A DNA stretch of 64,000 nt, taken from assembly GCA_018436855.1 (NCBI GenBank), contig JAHDKO010000034.1, positions 42,119-106,118 of the forward strand, given 5' to 3'. Positions within the stretch are counted from its first letter, which is position 1, and the number at the start of each line of letters is the position of its first letter. The notes under the pieces were generated by a model that was not told where the DNA came from, ran no database searches, and was given only the letters and a program-made list of their open reading frames with translations. The stretch comes from Deltaproteobacteria bacterium (GTDB taxonomy: Bacteria > Desulfobacterota > Desulfomonilia > UBA1062). Position numbers and translations under genes: made by a program. Below are positions 37,121 to 47,166 of this stretch, in pieces.

Positions 37121-37951
37121 TTACCTGGTCTCCGTGCTTTTTTGGAACACGAATTCGTTGTTTCCCGTGCCTTGGCGGGTGATGAGCCTCTGCAGGGTAA
37201 AGCCGTGCTTCCGGCAGAAATCGAAGACAGCGTCGGGTGTGGCCGGTTCGTAGGGAAACCCTCCCATCCAGTCTACCAGGTCATGCCAGGGTGACATGCC
37301 CCGTGACGTTATGTAGGCCCTCCAGGAAGCCATAGGCTTCATGCTCAAGAACTCGATCAGGCAGGTCCTGCCCCAGAAGTGCACGAAGCCGTAGGCGAGC
37401 AGAAAAGGCCGTACCCACGGTTTCCGGTTGTACAATTGTTTCAACCGGACCCAGCGGGATGATTTGTAGCCTTCGTCATTGTAGATCGCCAAAAAGAGCA
37501 ATCCTCCTGGCCTGACTAATTGGATTGCATTCTCCACTGCCTGCCACAGGTTTCCTGTGTGGTGCAGCACTCCCCAGGAATAGACGATATCCCATGTCCC
37601 CAGCCCGGAGAGATAGGCCGTATCTAGGACAGAGCCCTGCTCTATGGTCCAGCTCCGGTGGTCAGGGAAGAAACGCCGTTTCAATTCGAGCGTGCAGGCA
37701 ACGGACCGGGGGTCATAGTCAAACGAGTGGACCTTTGCGCCCATACGGTGCGCAGCCAGAGAAAAGAGCCCACTGCCGCTGCCTATGTCAAGAAATGTTT
37801 TACCGGTCAGATCATCAAGCTCCAGCATTTCTTTCAGCGAAGCCTCGGCTTCTTTGATTCGATCTTCATTCAGGTGCCTCAGAAACCTCGACCAGTTTTC
37901 TCCGAAAGCAAAACGTTCACCCTGAATGACTTCCTCATGTGCGCCGTTCAT
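37121..37951 (-). CDS. SAM-dependent methyltransferase
   Basis: 276 residues, class I fold. Motif I is FLDIGSGSGLFSLAA, the adenosine acidic residue is in VHSFDYDPRS, and motif IV/V is DIVYSWGVLHHTGN. The C-terminal half is family-specific. The position between amidotransferases and glycosyltransferases suggests sugar or chain-end methylation. Overlaps glycosyltransferase 1 by 17 bases. Confidence 0.83.
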   Translation of the reverse strand: MNGAHEEVIQGERFAFGENWSRFLRHLNEDRIKEAEASLKEMLELDDLTGKTFLDIGSGSGLFSLAAHRMGAKVHSFDYDPRSVACTLELKRRFFPDHRSWTIEQGSVLDTAYLSGLGTWDIVYSWGVLHHTGNLWQAVENAIQLVRPGGLLFLAIYNDEGYKSSRWVRLKQLYNRKPWVRPFLLAYGFVHFWGRTCLIEFLSMKPMASWRAYITSRGMSPWHDLVDWMGGFPYEPATPDAVFDFCRKHGFTLQRLITRQGTGNNEFVFQKSTETR

Positions 37952-39074
37952 CCGATAGATCTCCTTTGCCTAGAATGTTCTCGATAAGGGCATTCCACCG
38001 TGCCATGACAGATTCCTGCGAAAAGGCCTTTTTCACACGCAGTGCCTGGGTGCCCATGCGCTCACGAAGCCCGCTGTCGTGCATCAGTTTCAGCAGGGCA
38101 TCGCTCAGTGAGGCGATATCTTCCTTGGGCACGAGCAGGCCGTTCATCCCATCGTGGATGATCTCGGCGGGCCCGCTGGGGCAGTCGGCGGCGATGACCG
38201 CGCAGCCGCATGCCATAGCCTCCAGCAGGGCGTTGGGGAATCCCTCGTAGCGCGAGGGAAGCACAAAAATCCCGGCCCTGGACAGCAATTCCGCCGGTTC
38301 ATCCACAATCCCGGGCAGGCTGACTGCATCGCGTATGCCCAGGTTCAGCACAAGCTTTTCAAGCGCCGGTCTCTGAGGGCCTTCGCCCAGGATCACGAGG
38401 CGCCATCCCGCCTCAGCGGCATGGGCCCTGGCAAAAGCCCGGATGAGCAAATCATGTCCTTTCTGCTCAACCAGACGGCCGATTGCAAGGATGATCTGCT
38501 CCCGATGGTTAATCGACTGACCAGTGCGGCCGGGAAGGTTTCTGACAAAGTTTCCGATAACCCAGAGCTTCTTTTCCGGCACGACCCGACGAGCCCACGC
38601 GGTTACTGAACCGGTTTGCACCACGAGTGCGTGAGACAAAGGATAGAGCAGACGTCTGGAAAGGGACCAGAAGGGATGAAGGTGGTGATATCTCGGGTCG
38701 ATGCGTTCCGATACCACAACCGGGATACCGGTGCCCATAAGGGCCGCTACCGTACGCATGTTGGTGATATCGATAAAACTGATCACCACATCGGGACGAG
38801 CCCTGATAATCGATCTGCGAAGCTTGATAAACCGATCGGCACGCTTGTCGATCGCCTGCCACGGAGTGCGTGCTCTCCCCCAGAAATTCAGCGCGATTCT
38901 CTCCACGCCCGGGGCTAACCGGTAATGATCTTCATCGGTTCCCGAGAGTGTGAGCACCGTGACCCTCTGGTTGCGTGAAGCCCACCATCGGGCCATCTCC
39001 GTGATGACTCTTTCGGCGCCGCCGGCCGAAAGAGAAGAAACGACCAGAAGTATGTGGCAGGCGGAACCGCTCAT
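37935..39074 (-). CDS. Glycosyltransferase family 4, tandem copy 1
   Basis: 379 residues, GT-B. N terminus SSLSAGGAERVITEMARWW; C-terminal donor site PSRYEGFPNALLEAMACG. It shares a block of about 120 bp with copies 2 and 3 around the donor-site codons. Sugar specificity is not predictable. ATGA overlap with copy 2. Confidence 0.87.
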   Translation of the reverse strand: MSGSACHILLVVSSLSAGGAERVITEMARWWASRNQRVTVLTLSGTDEDHYRLAPGVERIALNFWGRARTPWQAIDKRADRFIKLRRSIIRARPDVVISFIDITNMRTVAALMGTGIPVVVSERIDPRYHHLHPFWSLSRRLLYPLSHALVVQTGSVTAWARRVVPEKKLWVIGNFVRNLPGRTGQSINHREQIILAIGRLVEQKGHDLLIRAFARAHAAEAGWRLVILGEGPQRPALEKLVLNLGIRDAVSLPGIVDEPAELLSRAGIFVLPSRYEGFPNALLEAMACGCAVIAADCPSGPAEIIHDGMNGLLVPKEDIASLSDALLKLMHDSGLRERMGTQALRVKKAFSQESVMARWNALIENILGKGDLSDERRT

Positions 39075-40222
39075 TTGCTTCTATCAAGTACCTTCTGGAT
39101 GAGAGCATCCCACCGGTTCATGATCTCTCCTTGCGAGAAGGTCTCTTTTACCTTCAGGGCCTGACCGCTCAATCGTTGGCGGATACTGTCGTCATGCATC
39201 AGCCTGTCCATGGCGGCGCTCAAGGCCGTGATATCTTCCCTGGGTACGAGCAGGCCGTTCACCCCATCGTGGATGATCTCGGCGGGCCCGCTGGGGCAGT
39301 CGGCGGCGATGACCGCGCAGCCGCATGCCATGGCTTCCAGCAGGGCGTTGGGGAACCCCTCGTAGCGCGAGGGGAGAACGAAGAGATCTGCCTTGTGCAT
39401 CCACTCTGCAGGCTCTTTTACAATTCCCGGCATGGCGACCGCATCGTGGATGCCCAGATCTTCTGCAAGCCTCCAAAGATTCGATCGCTCAGGACCCTCT
39501 CCCAGGATCACCAGATTCCACTGCACATGGATCTTTTTGGCTTGGGCAAAGGCCTGGATCAGAACGTCATATCCCTTCTGCCTGTCGAGCCTGCCCACTG
39601 CAAGAATGAAGGGGCCATCAGGCTTTTTTGATGCACTCGAGCCCCGTTTCCCCGGCATCTTCCGCACGCAGTTGGGAATCACCTCTATCTTCGAGGCTGG
39701 AACGATCTTCTCTGCCCACCCGACAACTGAATCGGTCTGCACCACCAGTGCCGAAGAAAACGGATAGGACATCCGTCTGGCAAACGAACGAAGGCCGCTG
39801 ATCGCGTGATAGCGGGGATCGATACGCTCGCTTACGATCAGGGGTGTCTTTGTGCCCGCCAGGGTGGCGATCATGATGATGTTGATCAGGTCGATAAAGC
39901 TGATGACCACATCCGGGGAAAAAGCCTGTATGGTTTTGCGTATCCGGAACAGGAGCCGAACACGATCGGCGATGTATTGCCGGGGAGTGCGGGATTTCCG
40001 CCAGAAATCAAGAGATATTCTATGAATTTTCGGGTCCAGCGCATAATGATCGTGCTCAGATCCCCAGAGCGTGAGAACGGCAACCTCATGGCCGCGGGAG
40101 GCCCACCAGTTTGCCATTTCAGAGACCACGCGTTCAGCGCCGCCCGCTGAAAGGGACAAAATCGCCAATAGGATCCGGGGCCGTATCTGTGGGTTCGAAG
40201 GGGTCATTTTGGAGATATGCAA
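39071..40222 (-). CDS. Glycosyltransferase family 4, tandem copy 2
   Basis: 383 residues. N terminus LSLSAGGAERVVSEMANWW; donor site PSRYEGFPNALLEAMACG. Bases 39191-39514 are nearly identical to 40324-40647 in copy 3, while the rest is much more diverged. Nineteen-base overlap with copy 3. Confidence 0.87.
   Translation of the reverse strand: MHISKMTPSNPQIRPRILLAILSLSAGGAERVVSEMANWWASRGHEVAVLTLWGSEHDHYALDPKIHRISLDFWRKSRTPRQYIADRVRLLFRIRKTIQAFSPDVVISFIDLINIIMIATLAGTKTPLIVSERIDPRYHAISGLRSFARRMSYPFSSALVVQTDSVVGWAEKIVPASKIEVIPNCVRKMPGKRGSSASKKPDGPFILAVGRLDRQKGYDVLIQAFAQAKKIHVQWNLVILGEGPERSNLWRLAEDLGIHDAVAMPGIVKEPAEWMHKADLFVLPSRYEGFPNALLEAMACGCAVIAADCPSGPAEIIHDGVNGLLVPREDITALSAAMDRLMHDDSIRQRLSGQALKVKETFSQGEIMNRWDALIQKVLDRSK
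39191..39514. repeat. 324-bp near-identical tract, left copy
   Basis: Matches 40324-40647 at a fixed offset of 1133 bases, with about eight differences counted by eye. The genes diverge on both sides. It covers the donor-binding part of glycosyltransferase copy 2. The pattern fits recent gene conversion between tandem genes. Confidence 0.85.
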
Positions 40223-41370
40223 ACGCTCTCGATAAGATCATCCCATTGCGCCATGATCTTTGCCCGGGAAAAACGAGAGTTGATTTCGATGGCCTGTTTC
40301 CCCAGATTGACTCTCAGTTCATCGTCATGCATCAGTCTGTCCATGGCGGCGCTCAAGGCCGTGACATCTTCCCTGGGTACGAGCAGGCCGTTGACGCCAT
40401 TGTGGATGATCTCGGCGGGCCCGCTGGGGCAGTCGGCGGCGATGACCGCGCAGCCGCATGCCATGGCTTCCAGCAGGGCGTTGGGGAATCCCTCGTAGCG
40501 CGAGGGGAGAACGAAGAGATCTGCCTTGTGCATCCACTCTGCAGGCTCTTTTACAATTCCCGGCATGGCGACCGCATCGTGGATGCCCAGATCTTCTGCA
40601 AGCCTCCAAAGATTCGATCGTTCGGGACCCTCTCCCAGGATCACCAGGCGCCAGCCTTTCCGTTTTGCGTCTACACGAGCAAAGGCGCGGATCAATAGGT
40701 CGTGCCCTTTCTGTTTGTCAAGGCGGCCCACGGCAAGCATGACCGGCTGGAGGGGCTCTCTTTCTTCCGCCATTTTTCCCTGCACATGCATCTCGCGCAC
40801 AAAGTTCGGTATCACCCTTACCCTGCTGCGGGACATTACTCTATAGGCCCACGCAGCTACTGGATCTGTCTGTACCACCAGGGTGTGGGAAAACGGATAG
40901 AGCATCCGTCTGACAAAAGACCAGTAGCAGCCAATGTCGTGATATCTCGGGTCAATGCGTTCCGAGACAATGACCGGGATTCCGCTGCCGGCAAGGGCGA
41001 GCAGCATGCGGATGTTCGTTCTGTCGATAAAGCTGATCACTACGCCGGGCTTGTAATCGAGCACTGCACGGCGAATCATGCTCTGCTGTCTGACGTACTG
41101 TGCGGGTATATGGACCCGGGTGCGGGGTATGCTCCAGTCGAAGCGGATCCTCTGAACGCCGGGATGCAGGGGATAGTGGTCACCGCACGTGCTGTTCGGG
41201 GTGAGGACGGCCACCTCCCGCTCACGAACCGCCCACCAGTTGGCCATCTCGGAAATAACCCTCTCAGCGCCGCCGGCACACAGAGAAGGGACGGCCAGGA
41301 CTACGCGGCCCGGTTTTCCGGTTCTCTGAGCTGTGCCAGTATTTATTCGGTATCCCTCTTTATCGCTCAT
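40204..41370 (-). CDS. Glycosyltransferase family 4, tandem copy 3
   Basis: 388 residues from ATG 41370; the frame opens at 41430. The glycine-rich PSLCAGGAERVISEMANWW begins near residue 28. Donor-site motif as in copies 1 and 2. Carries the other copy of the 324-bp nearly identical tract. Different N-terminal halves suggest that the three enzymes act on different acceptors. Confidence 0.86.
   Translation of the reverse strand: MSDKEGYRINTGTAQRTGKPGRVVLAVPSLCAGGAERVISEMANWWAVREREVAVLTPNSTCGDHYPLHPGVQRIRFDWSIPRTRVHIPAQYVRQQSMIRRAVLDYKPGVVISFIDRTNIRMLLALAGSGIPVIVSERIDPRYHDIGCYWSFVRRMLYPFSHTLVVQTDPVAAWAYRVMSRSRVRVIPNFVREMHVQGKMAEEREPLQPVMLAVGRLDKQKGHDLLIRAFARVDAKRKGWRLVILGEGPERSNLWRLAEDLGIHDAVAMPGIVKEPAEWMHKADLFVLPSRYEGFPNALLEAMACGCAVIAADCPSGPAEIIHNGVNGLLVPREDVTALSAAMDRLMHDDELRVNLGKQAIEINSRFSRAKIMAQWDDLIESVCISPK
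40324..40647. repeat. 324-bp near-identical tract, right copy
   Basis: Partner of 39191-39514, within glycosyltransferase copy 3. The differences include CACCCCATC against GACGCCATT early in the block and CTCAGG against TTCGGG near its end. Confidence 0.85.
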
Positions 41371-41593
41371 GTCCTTTGTGCTTCCCTGTCCGGTGATCGA
41401 GATGTCACATGGTGATCGGCGGAGGCACAAGCATCAGGCAGAGAAGATGCGACTGTCTGCAGAAGCCTTGCCTGCGGTACAGGCATGCGACAGCATATAC
41501 CTGATCGGACTCCTGGCAAGAATGTATGGTCAAGGGTTTCTGCCAAAGGATTCTCCCTCGTGGGGATTTTTTCGGAATAATCGGTTGTTGATT

Positions 41594-43075
41594 TCAAAAC
41601 GTGTCCGAGGTGGATCTGAGCTGCTTGAGAAATCTGATGAACCTGCGTACAGGGTCAACGATACCGTTACCGATCCTGTAGGCATAGCTGGCTTTCAGAT
41701 CACGGATGTCGCGTTCTCTATGTTCGATCACTTTCCATGCGATCCTGTTCATGAACTTCAGGAACCGCATATTCTGCACGAAGCCCGGGTTTGTGGCAAG
41801 GTCACCCTGGGTGATACCAAAGACCCTGCAGAAAGATTCAGCATCTTCAGTGCCGGTCCGTTCATCCGTTTCGGTCTGCCCGGCTTTTCGGGGTAGGCCT
41901 GTACCATGGACGAGATCCGAGAATGTCCGCTCGTAGAGGTCGATATTCCTGTCCGCATTGAAATGCTGGTGGACGAAGGTCCTGGCGTTTTCCGATACGG
42001 CAGCGAACTCGTTTCTTTTGTGGTAGAGCTCGACAAGCTTATCAGCCCATCGCTCGGGGTTATTGTCCACCAGGTAGCCGTTCAGCCCGTCCTCGATGTA
42101 CGAAGAAGGCGCCAGAACGTCTGAGCAAAGAACAGGCAAGCCCATGGACATGCTCTCCATGACGATTTTGCTTAATCCCTCGTAATCACAGGGATGGCAC
42201 AACAGGTGCGCATGCTGCATCTCGCTCCAGAGCTCGTCCTGCTTGAGGTAAGGGACCATCTCGATTGAATCGTCCAGGCCATACGCAGCGATTTTCCTCC
42301 GGAACCTTTCTGTAGTGGCACCGGAGCCGATGAGCTTCAAATGGAAGGAAATTTTCCCTCGAAGGAGGCGTGCAGCCTCAATGATCAGATCCTGTCTCTT
42401 TGAGTAGGGGCTGAACCGTGTCGCGGTAATCATCCTCATGGTTTCTTCCCCTGTCCAGCCGCCCCATCTCCTGTCCGTTGCAGGGATCACGCCGATATCG
42501 CCGACAAAGCTGTGTCTGAAGCGGAAGCTGTACCCAAGCTCGCGTTCCTTCATCGCCGTGAGCTCCTGAAGTCCCGCTGAAATGAAATTGACGCTGTCTA
42601 TGGCGCCGAACACCACGGAGTAGTCTCGAAGAGCGGCACTGTCTCTCCTGACATGCTCATACCAGTAGAGGCCGGCCATCCTCATGACAATGACGAAGCT
42701 CTTCAATCTGGCGCGGATATCGATAAACAGCTTGAGGGCATCGAGTTCATAGAATGTATGTACGAGATGGATATCATGGATAATAATGATTTCGGAAAAG
42801 AGGGTGCGAAGCCAGTCGTTTTCTATCTCGTCGATATGAATGCCTCTTGATTCTTTCAGAGAATTCAGGTTCCTGAAGGATGAATGGAATATGACGGTAA
42901 CATCGTTTATTATTTTTGTCCTGTACCCGAAAGGAAGGGTTTCGTCGAGGGTGAGGTACACAATGGAATGCCCTTTTTTCGCCAGCCCTTCGGCAATGAG
43001 ACGAAGGGAGGTCTCGGCTCCGCCGACGGTCCTGCCTGTGTACGTTGAATTCGTCGTATAGATCAGGATGTTCAT
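41594..43075 (-). CDS. Glycosyltransferase family 4 with C-terminal extension
   Basis: 493 residues. GT-B with TGRTVGGAETSLRLIAEGLA at the N terminus and CHPCDYEGLSKIVMESMSMG in the donor site. About 90 extra residues follow the fold (from RTGTEDAESF to the end), rich in charged helix. More AT-rich than the tandem copies. About 220 bases without a gene separate it from copy 3. Confidence 0.85.
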   Translation of the reverse strand: MNILIYTTNSTYTGRTVGGAETSLRLIAEGLAKKGHSIVYLTLDETLPFGYRTKIINDVTVIFHSSFRNLNSLKESRGIHIDEIENDWLRTLFSEIIIIHDIHLVHTFYELDALKLFIDIRARLKSFVIVMRMAGLYWYEHVRRDSAALRDYSVVFGAIDSVNFISAGLQELTAMKERELGYSFRFRHSFVGDIGVIPATDRRWGGWTGEETMRMITATRFSPYSKRQDLIIEAARLLRGKISFHLKLIGSGATTERFRRKIAAYGLDDSIEMVPYLKQDELWSEMQHAHLLCHPCDYEGLSKIVMESMSMGLPVLCSDVLAPSSYIEDGLNGYLVDNNPERWADKLVELYHKRNEFAAVSENARTFVHQHFNADRNIDLYERTFSDLVHGTGLPRKAGQTETDERTGTEDAESFCRVFGITQGDLATNPGFVQNMRFLKFMNRIAWKVIEHRERDIRDLKASYAYRIGNGIVDPVRRFIRFLKQLRSTSDTF

Positions 43076-43095
43076 GAAGGAATGGCTGGTATTCC

Positions 43096-44388
43096 TCAGG
43101 GAAGATCCATTACCTGGCCGGTATTCCCCTGTCCATGCCGAATCGAGGAGGGGCCATCACTGATATTCCATTCGGCAGCGTGAAGAACGGGTGCAGCGCC
43201 TATGTAGCGGTCTCTCTGCACGGAGAACTTGAGCAGGCTCTGTACACTCAGGAGGATTTCCCCCCAGTCTGTTTTCTGGTCCTTGAGGAAATGCACCGTG
43301 AGGGAATACTTCCCTGTATTCAGAAGCAGCGAATCGATTGTAACCAAAACCTCCTGTGTCCCCGGATGATTATTTAAAGGCCTTTCAGGGGGAAGGATCT
43401 GCAAGACCAGCTTCTGGTCCACATCGGATATGGAAAACAGTATGGAATAACAATCCACGGTCTGATCCATGGTGAAGGTCAGGCCGATCGTCAGGGGTTT
43501 GTCCGCATCGATGTGGTGGTAATGATTCGGATCGATGGCCTGGGCATCCGGATAGGTGATGCAGTCGGTTTTGTTGCCGAATCGAACCGCGGTGAGCCTC
43601 ACCCTCCCGCTGCCCACCTGAATTCTCTGCTCTCCCGTGAACAGATTGTAATACCCGTTTATCACCTCAGAGATATTGTTCGACCGCATGATGGCCCGCC
43701 CTTTATCCATGAGGATGCCGGACGTGCATACCTTGCCCAGCTGGGGCATGGAATGACTTACAAAAATCACCGCGGCATTTTCCATGATGCGATATATTTC
43801 ATTATAACATTTGATTCTAAATCCTACGTCTCCCACAGCGAGGACTTCATCGACAAGCAGTATATCCGGTTCCATCTGTGCTGCTATGGAAAAACCAAGC
43901 CGAACCCTCATGCCCGAGCTGTAGTTCTGCACCGGGGTATCGATGAAGTCCTGCAGCTCGGCGAATCCGATGATGTCATCCAGCTTCCGGTCGATTTCAT
44001 GCTTCGTGAGTCCGAGGACCGAGCCATTAATGTAGATGTTTTCCAGCCCGGTAAGAATGGGATTGAAGCCGGCCCCGAGCTCGATGAGCGCTCCTACACG
44101 TCCGTGCATCTCGATGCGGCCCCTGTCGGGCTTGATGATTCCATTGAGCATCTTTAACAAGGTGCTCTTGCCGGCACCGTTGGGACCGACGAGACCCAGG
44201 CACTCACCCTTTTCCAGTTCGAAGCTCACATCGTCCACGGCCCAGAATTCTTTGGGGCGGAGCTCTCGTGCAGCAGTACTTCCGGTCAATTCGGCAACCA
44301 TGTCCACCAGGCCGTACCAGAGGCTCTTTTTCAGATCCCGGCAGAACTTCTTCGATGCGTTTTGGACTCTTACGAGGGGCTCAGACAT
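43096..44388 (-). CDS. wzt: O-polysaccharide ABC transporter ATP-binding protein (Wzt-type)
   Basis: 430 residues. ATPase domain at 1-250: Walker A GPNGAGKST, the signature YSSGMRVRLGFS, Walker B ILLVDEVLAVGD. Residues 265-430 form a beta-sandwich like the Wzt C-terminal domain, which recognises the capped non-reducing end of the O chain. That fits export by an ABC-dependent route, where chain termination and export are coupled. Follows wzm. Confidence 0.88.
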   Translation of the reverse strand: MSEPLVRVQNASKKFCRDLKKSLWYGLVDMVAELTGSTAARELRPKEFWAVDDVSFELEKGECLGLVGPNGAGKSTLLKMLNGIIKPDRGRIEMHGRVGALIELGAGFNPILTGLENIYINGSVLGLTKHEIDRKLDDIIGFAELQDFIDTPVQNYSSGMRVRLGFSIAAQMEPDILLVDEVLAVGDVGFRIKCYNEIYRIMENAAVIFVSHSMPQLGKVCTSGILMDKGRAIMRSNNISEVINGYYNLFTGEQRIQVGSGRVRLTAVRFGNKTDCITYPDAQAIDPNHYHHIDADKPLTIGLTFTMDQTVDCYSILFSISDVDQKLVLQILPPERPLNNHPGTQEVLVTIDSLLLNTGKYSLTVHFLKDQKTDWGEILLSVQSLLKFSVQRDRYIGAAPVLHAAEWNISDGPSSIRHGQGNTGQVMDLP

Positions 44389-44427
44389 GATTCATCACCT
44401 GTTCTGCAGGATGGTCCGAATAATTTC

Positions 44428-45282
44428 TCATGCGCTCATCCGCTCAATAATAATGGGCATTACCAGTCGGTAGACGAGCAGCACTACGAACAGCGACACC
44501 AATAAGATGCCGTTCGCCCAGAAAAACAACGACAGATAACCCGGGGAGAAGCCGGTGAGCCAGTCCCGCGTGGTCAATATCAGTGACGAGAGAGGATTCA
44601 GTTTGAGCAGCACTGATGTCCAGCCCTGACTCGGCATGGGAAACACGACGGGAGTCACATACATAAGAAACTGCATAACCAGGGGGAGGCCTTTGCCAAT
44701 ATCGGTGTAGAGCAGCCCAATAGGTGCCAGGGCCAGTCCGAGGGTCGTCCCGGCCATTATGAGCGACAGAACACCAAGGGGGAAGAGGGCCAATCGCCAG
44801 TCTGGGTATATACCCAGGACAAGCAGGGCAAGGACCATGATCGCGACCTTGATCGATCCATTGAACAATGTCTTATAGATCCCTGCAAGGATGATCGCTT
44901 CCTTTGGGAAGTTGATTTTTGTGAGCATGGACTTGGAAGCCATGGTATCCTGCAGGGGGGCGTTCAGGGCATCCATGAAGATCGCCCAGAGCATGGTTCC
45001 TGTCAGAACATACACAGGGTAGGGCAACTCTGTCTTGCCCACGGAAACGATGCCGCTCCCGTTGAGGAATATCCATACAAGGGTATTGGCTACAGGAAGG
45101 ATCAGCGCCCAGATAAGACCCAGGGCTGTTTGCCGGTATTGTGCGCTGATGTCGCGCACGGCAAGTCTCCACGCCAGCTCTCGTCCATATATGCTGTCGG
45201 CCCCCATTTCTTTGAGCAGTACCCACGGGCTGCGGAAGCGGGACTCGGGGGTATAAACTGCAACGGTTTTTTTCTTCGTCAT
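44428..45282 (-). CDS. wzm: O-polysaccharide ABC transporter permease (Wzm-type)
   Basis: 284 residues with six membrane helices (ABC-2 family): WRLAVRDISAQYRQTALGLIW at the N terminus, then YVLTGTMLWAIFMDAL, and a C-terminal MPIIIERMSA. Moves undecaprenyl-linked polysaccharide across the inner membrane with Wzt. ATG 45282 has GAAGGGA before it; ATG 45318 would add 12 residues. Confidence 0.87.
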   Translation of the reverse strand: MTKKKTVAVYTPESRFRSPWVLLKEMGADSIYGRELAWRLAVRDISAQYRQTALGLIWALILPVANTLVWIFLNGSGIVSVGKTELPYPVYVLTGTMLWAIFMDALNAPLQDTMASKSMLTKINFPKEAIILAGIYKTLFNGSIKVAIMVLALLVLGIYPDWRLALFPLGVLSLIMAGTTLGLALAPIGLLYTDIGKGLPLVMQFLMYVTPVVFPMPSQGWTSVLLKLNPLSSLILTTRDWLTGFSPGYLSLFFWANGILLVSLFVVLLVYRLVMPIIIERMSA

Positions 45283-45451
45283 TATCCCTTCAGCAGCGTC
45301 TTTTGCCTTTAGCTTCATATGTCATGCAGCCGGTACAGCTCCGCCCTCCCGGGTGAATCCGGGGTGGAGGGGGTTGACCCGATATGGCGCTCCATTCTCG
45401 TCAAAGCGGCTACCATAATCATCGCCTCTGCATAGAGGGAGCTTTAACGCC

Positions 45452-46582
45452 TCACCCGCCGGTGTTTCCGGCAAGTTGATTATAACTGCTCATAAACCGC
45501 TTGGCAACCGAGTTCCAGCAGATCATGTCCCTGATTTCACGCCTCTTTCTGTCCAGGGTTTGGAAGGGTATGCCCGGGGAGAGCGCCATGTGAATTTTGT
45601 CCGCGAGATCATGCTCATTTCCCGGACTGAACAGGTACCCGTCCTTTCCGTGCGTGACCAGCGATCTGTTTGCCTCGATATCACTGACCACGGGAATCAG
45701 TCCGGCCGCCATGGCCTCCATCAGGGCAATCGAGGTGCCATCGGCAACGGCGGCGGAAACATATACAGACGCGCTTTCCATGAGTTTTGCTATTGAATTA
45801 TGGTCGACGGGCCCCGCAAACCCTATGTGCCCGGCCGCTCCCAGACGCTCGGCAAGATCTTTCAACGAGGATTCATGAGACCCTGACCCTGCTATGATGA
45901 AGCGTGCTCCGGGCATTTTCTGCAGGACCAGAGGAACCGCCCGGATCAGGGTTTCCGCATCGTATACCTTCTCCAGGCTTCTGGTGTGGAGAATGTTCAG
46001 GCTGCCGCGGTCGGGAATGATCCTGAAGAATGCCTCGTTTACCCCGGATGAAATGACCTCTGTCCCCGAAAGGCATTCCCGATCCCTCATGGCCTCCGAT
46101 ACCACGGTCACCTTGTCCGAGAGTTTCACCGCCAGGTCGAAGAGCACCTTGACCGGGCCTTTTTCGCTCACCCGCACGTCCATTCCCCGTGCGGTATTGA
46201 GGACCGGGGTCCTGGTGAGGGTGCCTGCAACAGCCGCAATCAGCCCCGCGGGCACGATCCAGTTTCCGTGGATAACGTCCGGTTTTTCCCTTCTGATGAG
46301 ACGCAGGGCCGTGAAAAGACCGGTTAGCATGTACACACACATAGCGAGAAAGGGAATTCCTTCACGCTGATTGAGGGGTGTGTTCCCGCTGGGAAACCAG
46401 AACCGGTGGACCTGTATGCCGGATTCCCTCTCGAAGAGCGGACTCTGCGAAAAGATCCTCGGGGTGAGAACGACCACCTCCACGCCCTGGTTCACCAGCT
46501 CCCTGCAGAGCCTGCGGATGAATATTCCCCGGGTGGAGCCTTCGAAATCGGGGTACGACGTCGTGACCATGAGGACCTTCAT
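45452..46582 (-). CDS. Glycosyltransferase family 4
   Basis: 376 residues. MKVLMVTTSYPDFEGSTRGIF at the N terminus, VSAAVADGTSIALMEAMAAGLIPVVS in the donor site. The frame is open 62 codons upstream, but the family start is at ATG 46582. First gene of the minus-strand polysaccharide set. Confidence 0.85.
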   Translation of the reverse strand: MKVLMVTTSYPDFEGSTRGIFIRRLCRELVNQGVEVVVLTPRIFSQSPLFERESGIQVHRFWFPSGNTPLNQREGIPFLAMCVYMLTGLFTALRLIRREKPDVIHGNWIVPAGLIAAVAGTLTRTPVLNTARGMDVRVSEKGPVKVLFDLAVKLSDKVTVVSEAMRDRECLSGTEVISSGVNEAFFRIIPDRGSLNILHTRSLEKVYDAETLIRAVPLVLQKMPGARFIIAGSGSHESSLKDLAERLGAAGHIGFAGPVDHNSIAKLMESASVYVSAAVADGTSIALMEAMAAGLIPVVSDIEANRSLVTHGKDGYLFSPGNEHDLADKIHMALSPGIPFQTLDRKRREIRDMICWNSVAKRFMSSYNQLAGNTGG

Positions 46583-47166
46583 GTGCCCATACCTATACCA
46601 GAGTTTTTGCCATTGGCAACTGATTGCTACCGGATCGACATTTCGGATGGTTTCCTTGAAGAAGAGGTTCGAGTTCTCCCTGGAGGTATGCGGCCGGTGC
46701 AGCCGATCCGATCTTTGATCAAGAAAAAAAGCTCCCGGTCGCCCCGGCAAGGAAATGAAGCAGATCATTTTTTCTTGCCGGTTATCCTTTCATGATTCAA
46801 CCGGAGAGAATCACTCTCCATAGCTGGAAGAATGAATAAAGAATCTTCTGCGGAAACGGCTTATCATGCCTTGATCATGTTATTTAATCAATCATTACAG
46901 ATCCATACCTGCGAATTTCCATTCAGAGCAATATGATAATCTTGTAATACAACCATACACAACCCTTGACAGATACGGAAGAAACACAGTATCAATGGAA
47001 GAGGGAATTTGCTAAGGTTGCAGTGGAGGGTTTTTCAGGAAGACGTCTTTCCTGTGTCTGGTTCTTCATCGTCCGGGAAGGATGCGTTTCGCGCCGCAAC
47101 AGCCAGGGAACAGCAGCATGGAGCATATGCAAACCCTTAACAATTGACAGGGGGAGACGGTTCACG
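46583..47166. other. Divergent intergenic region
   Basis: 584 bases between the minus-strand glycosyltransferase start and the CoA-transferase. It is AT-rich in the middle (46830-46960). A possible promoter for the CoA cluster is TTGACA (46966-46971), 18 bases, TATCAA (46990-46995). The open frame that begins at 46966 is an upstream extension of the CoA-transferase frame, without a ribosome site. No gene recognised. Confidence 0.55.
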
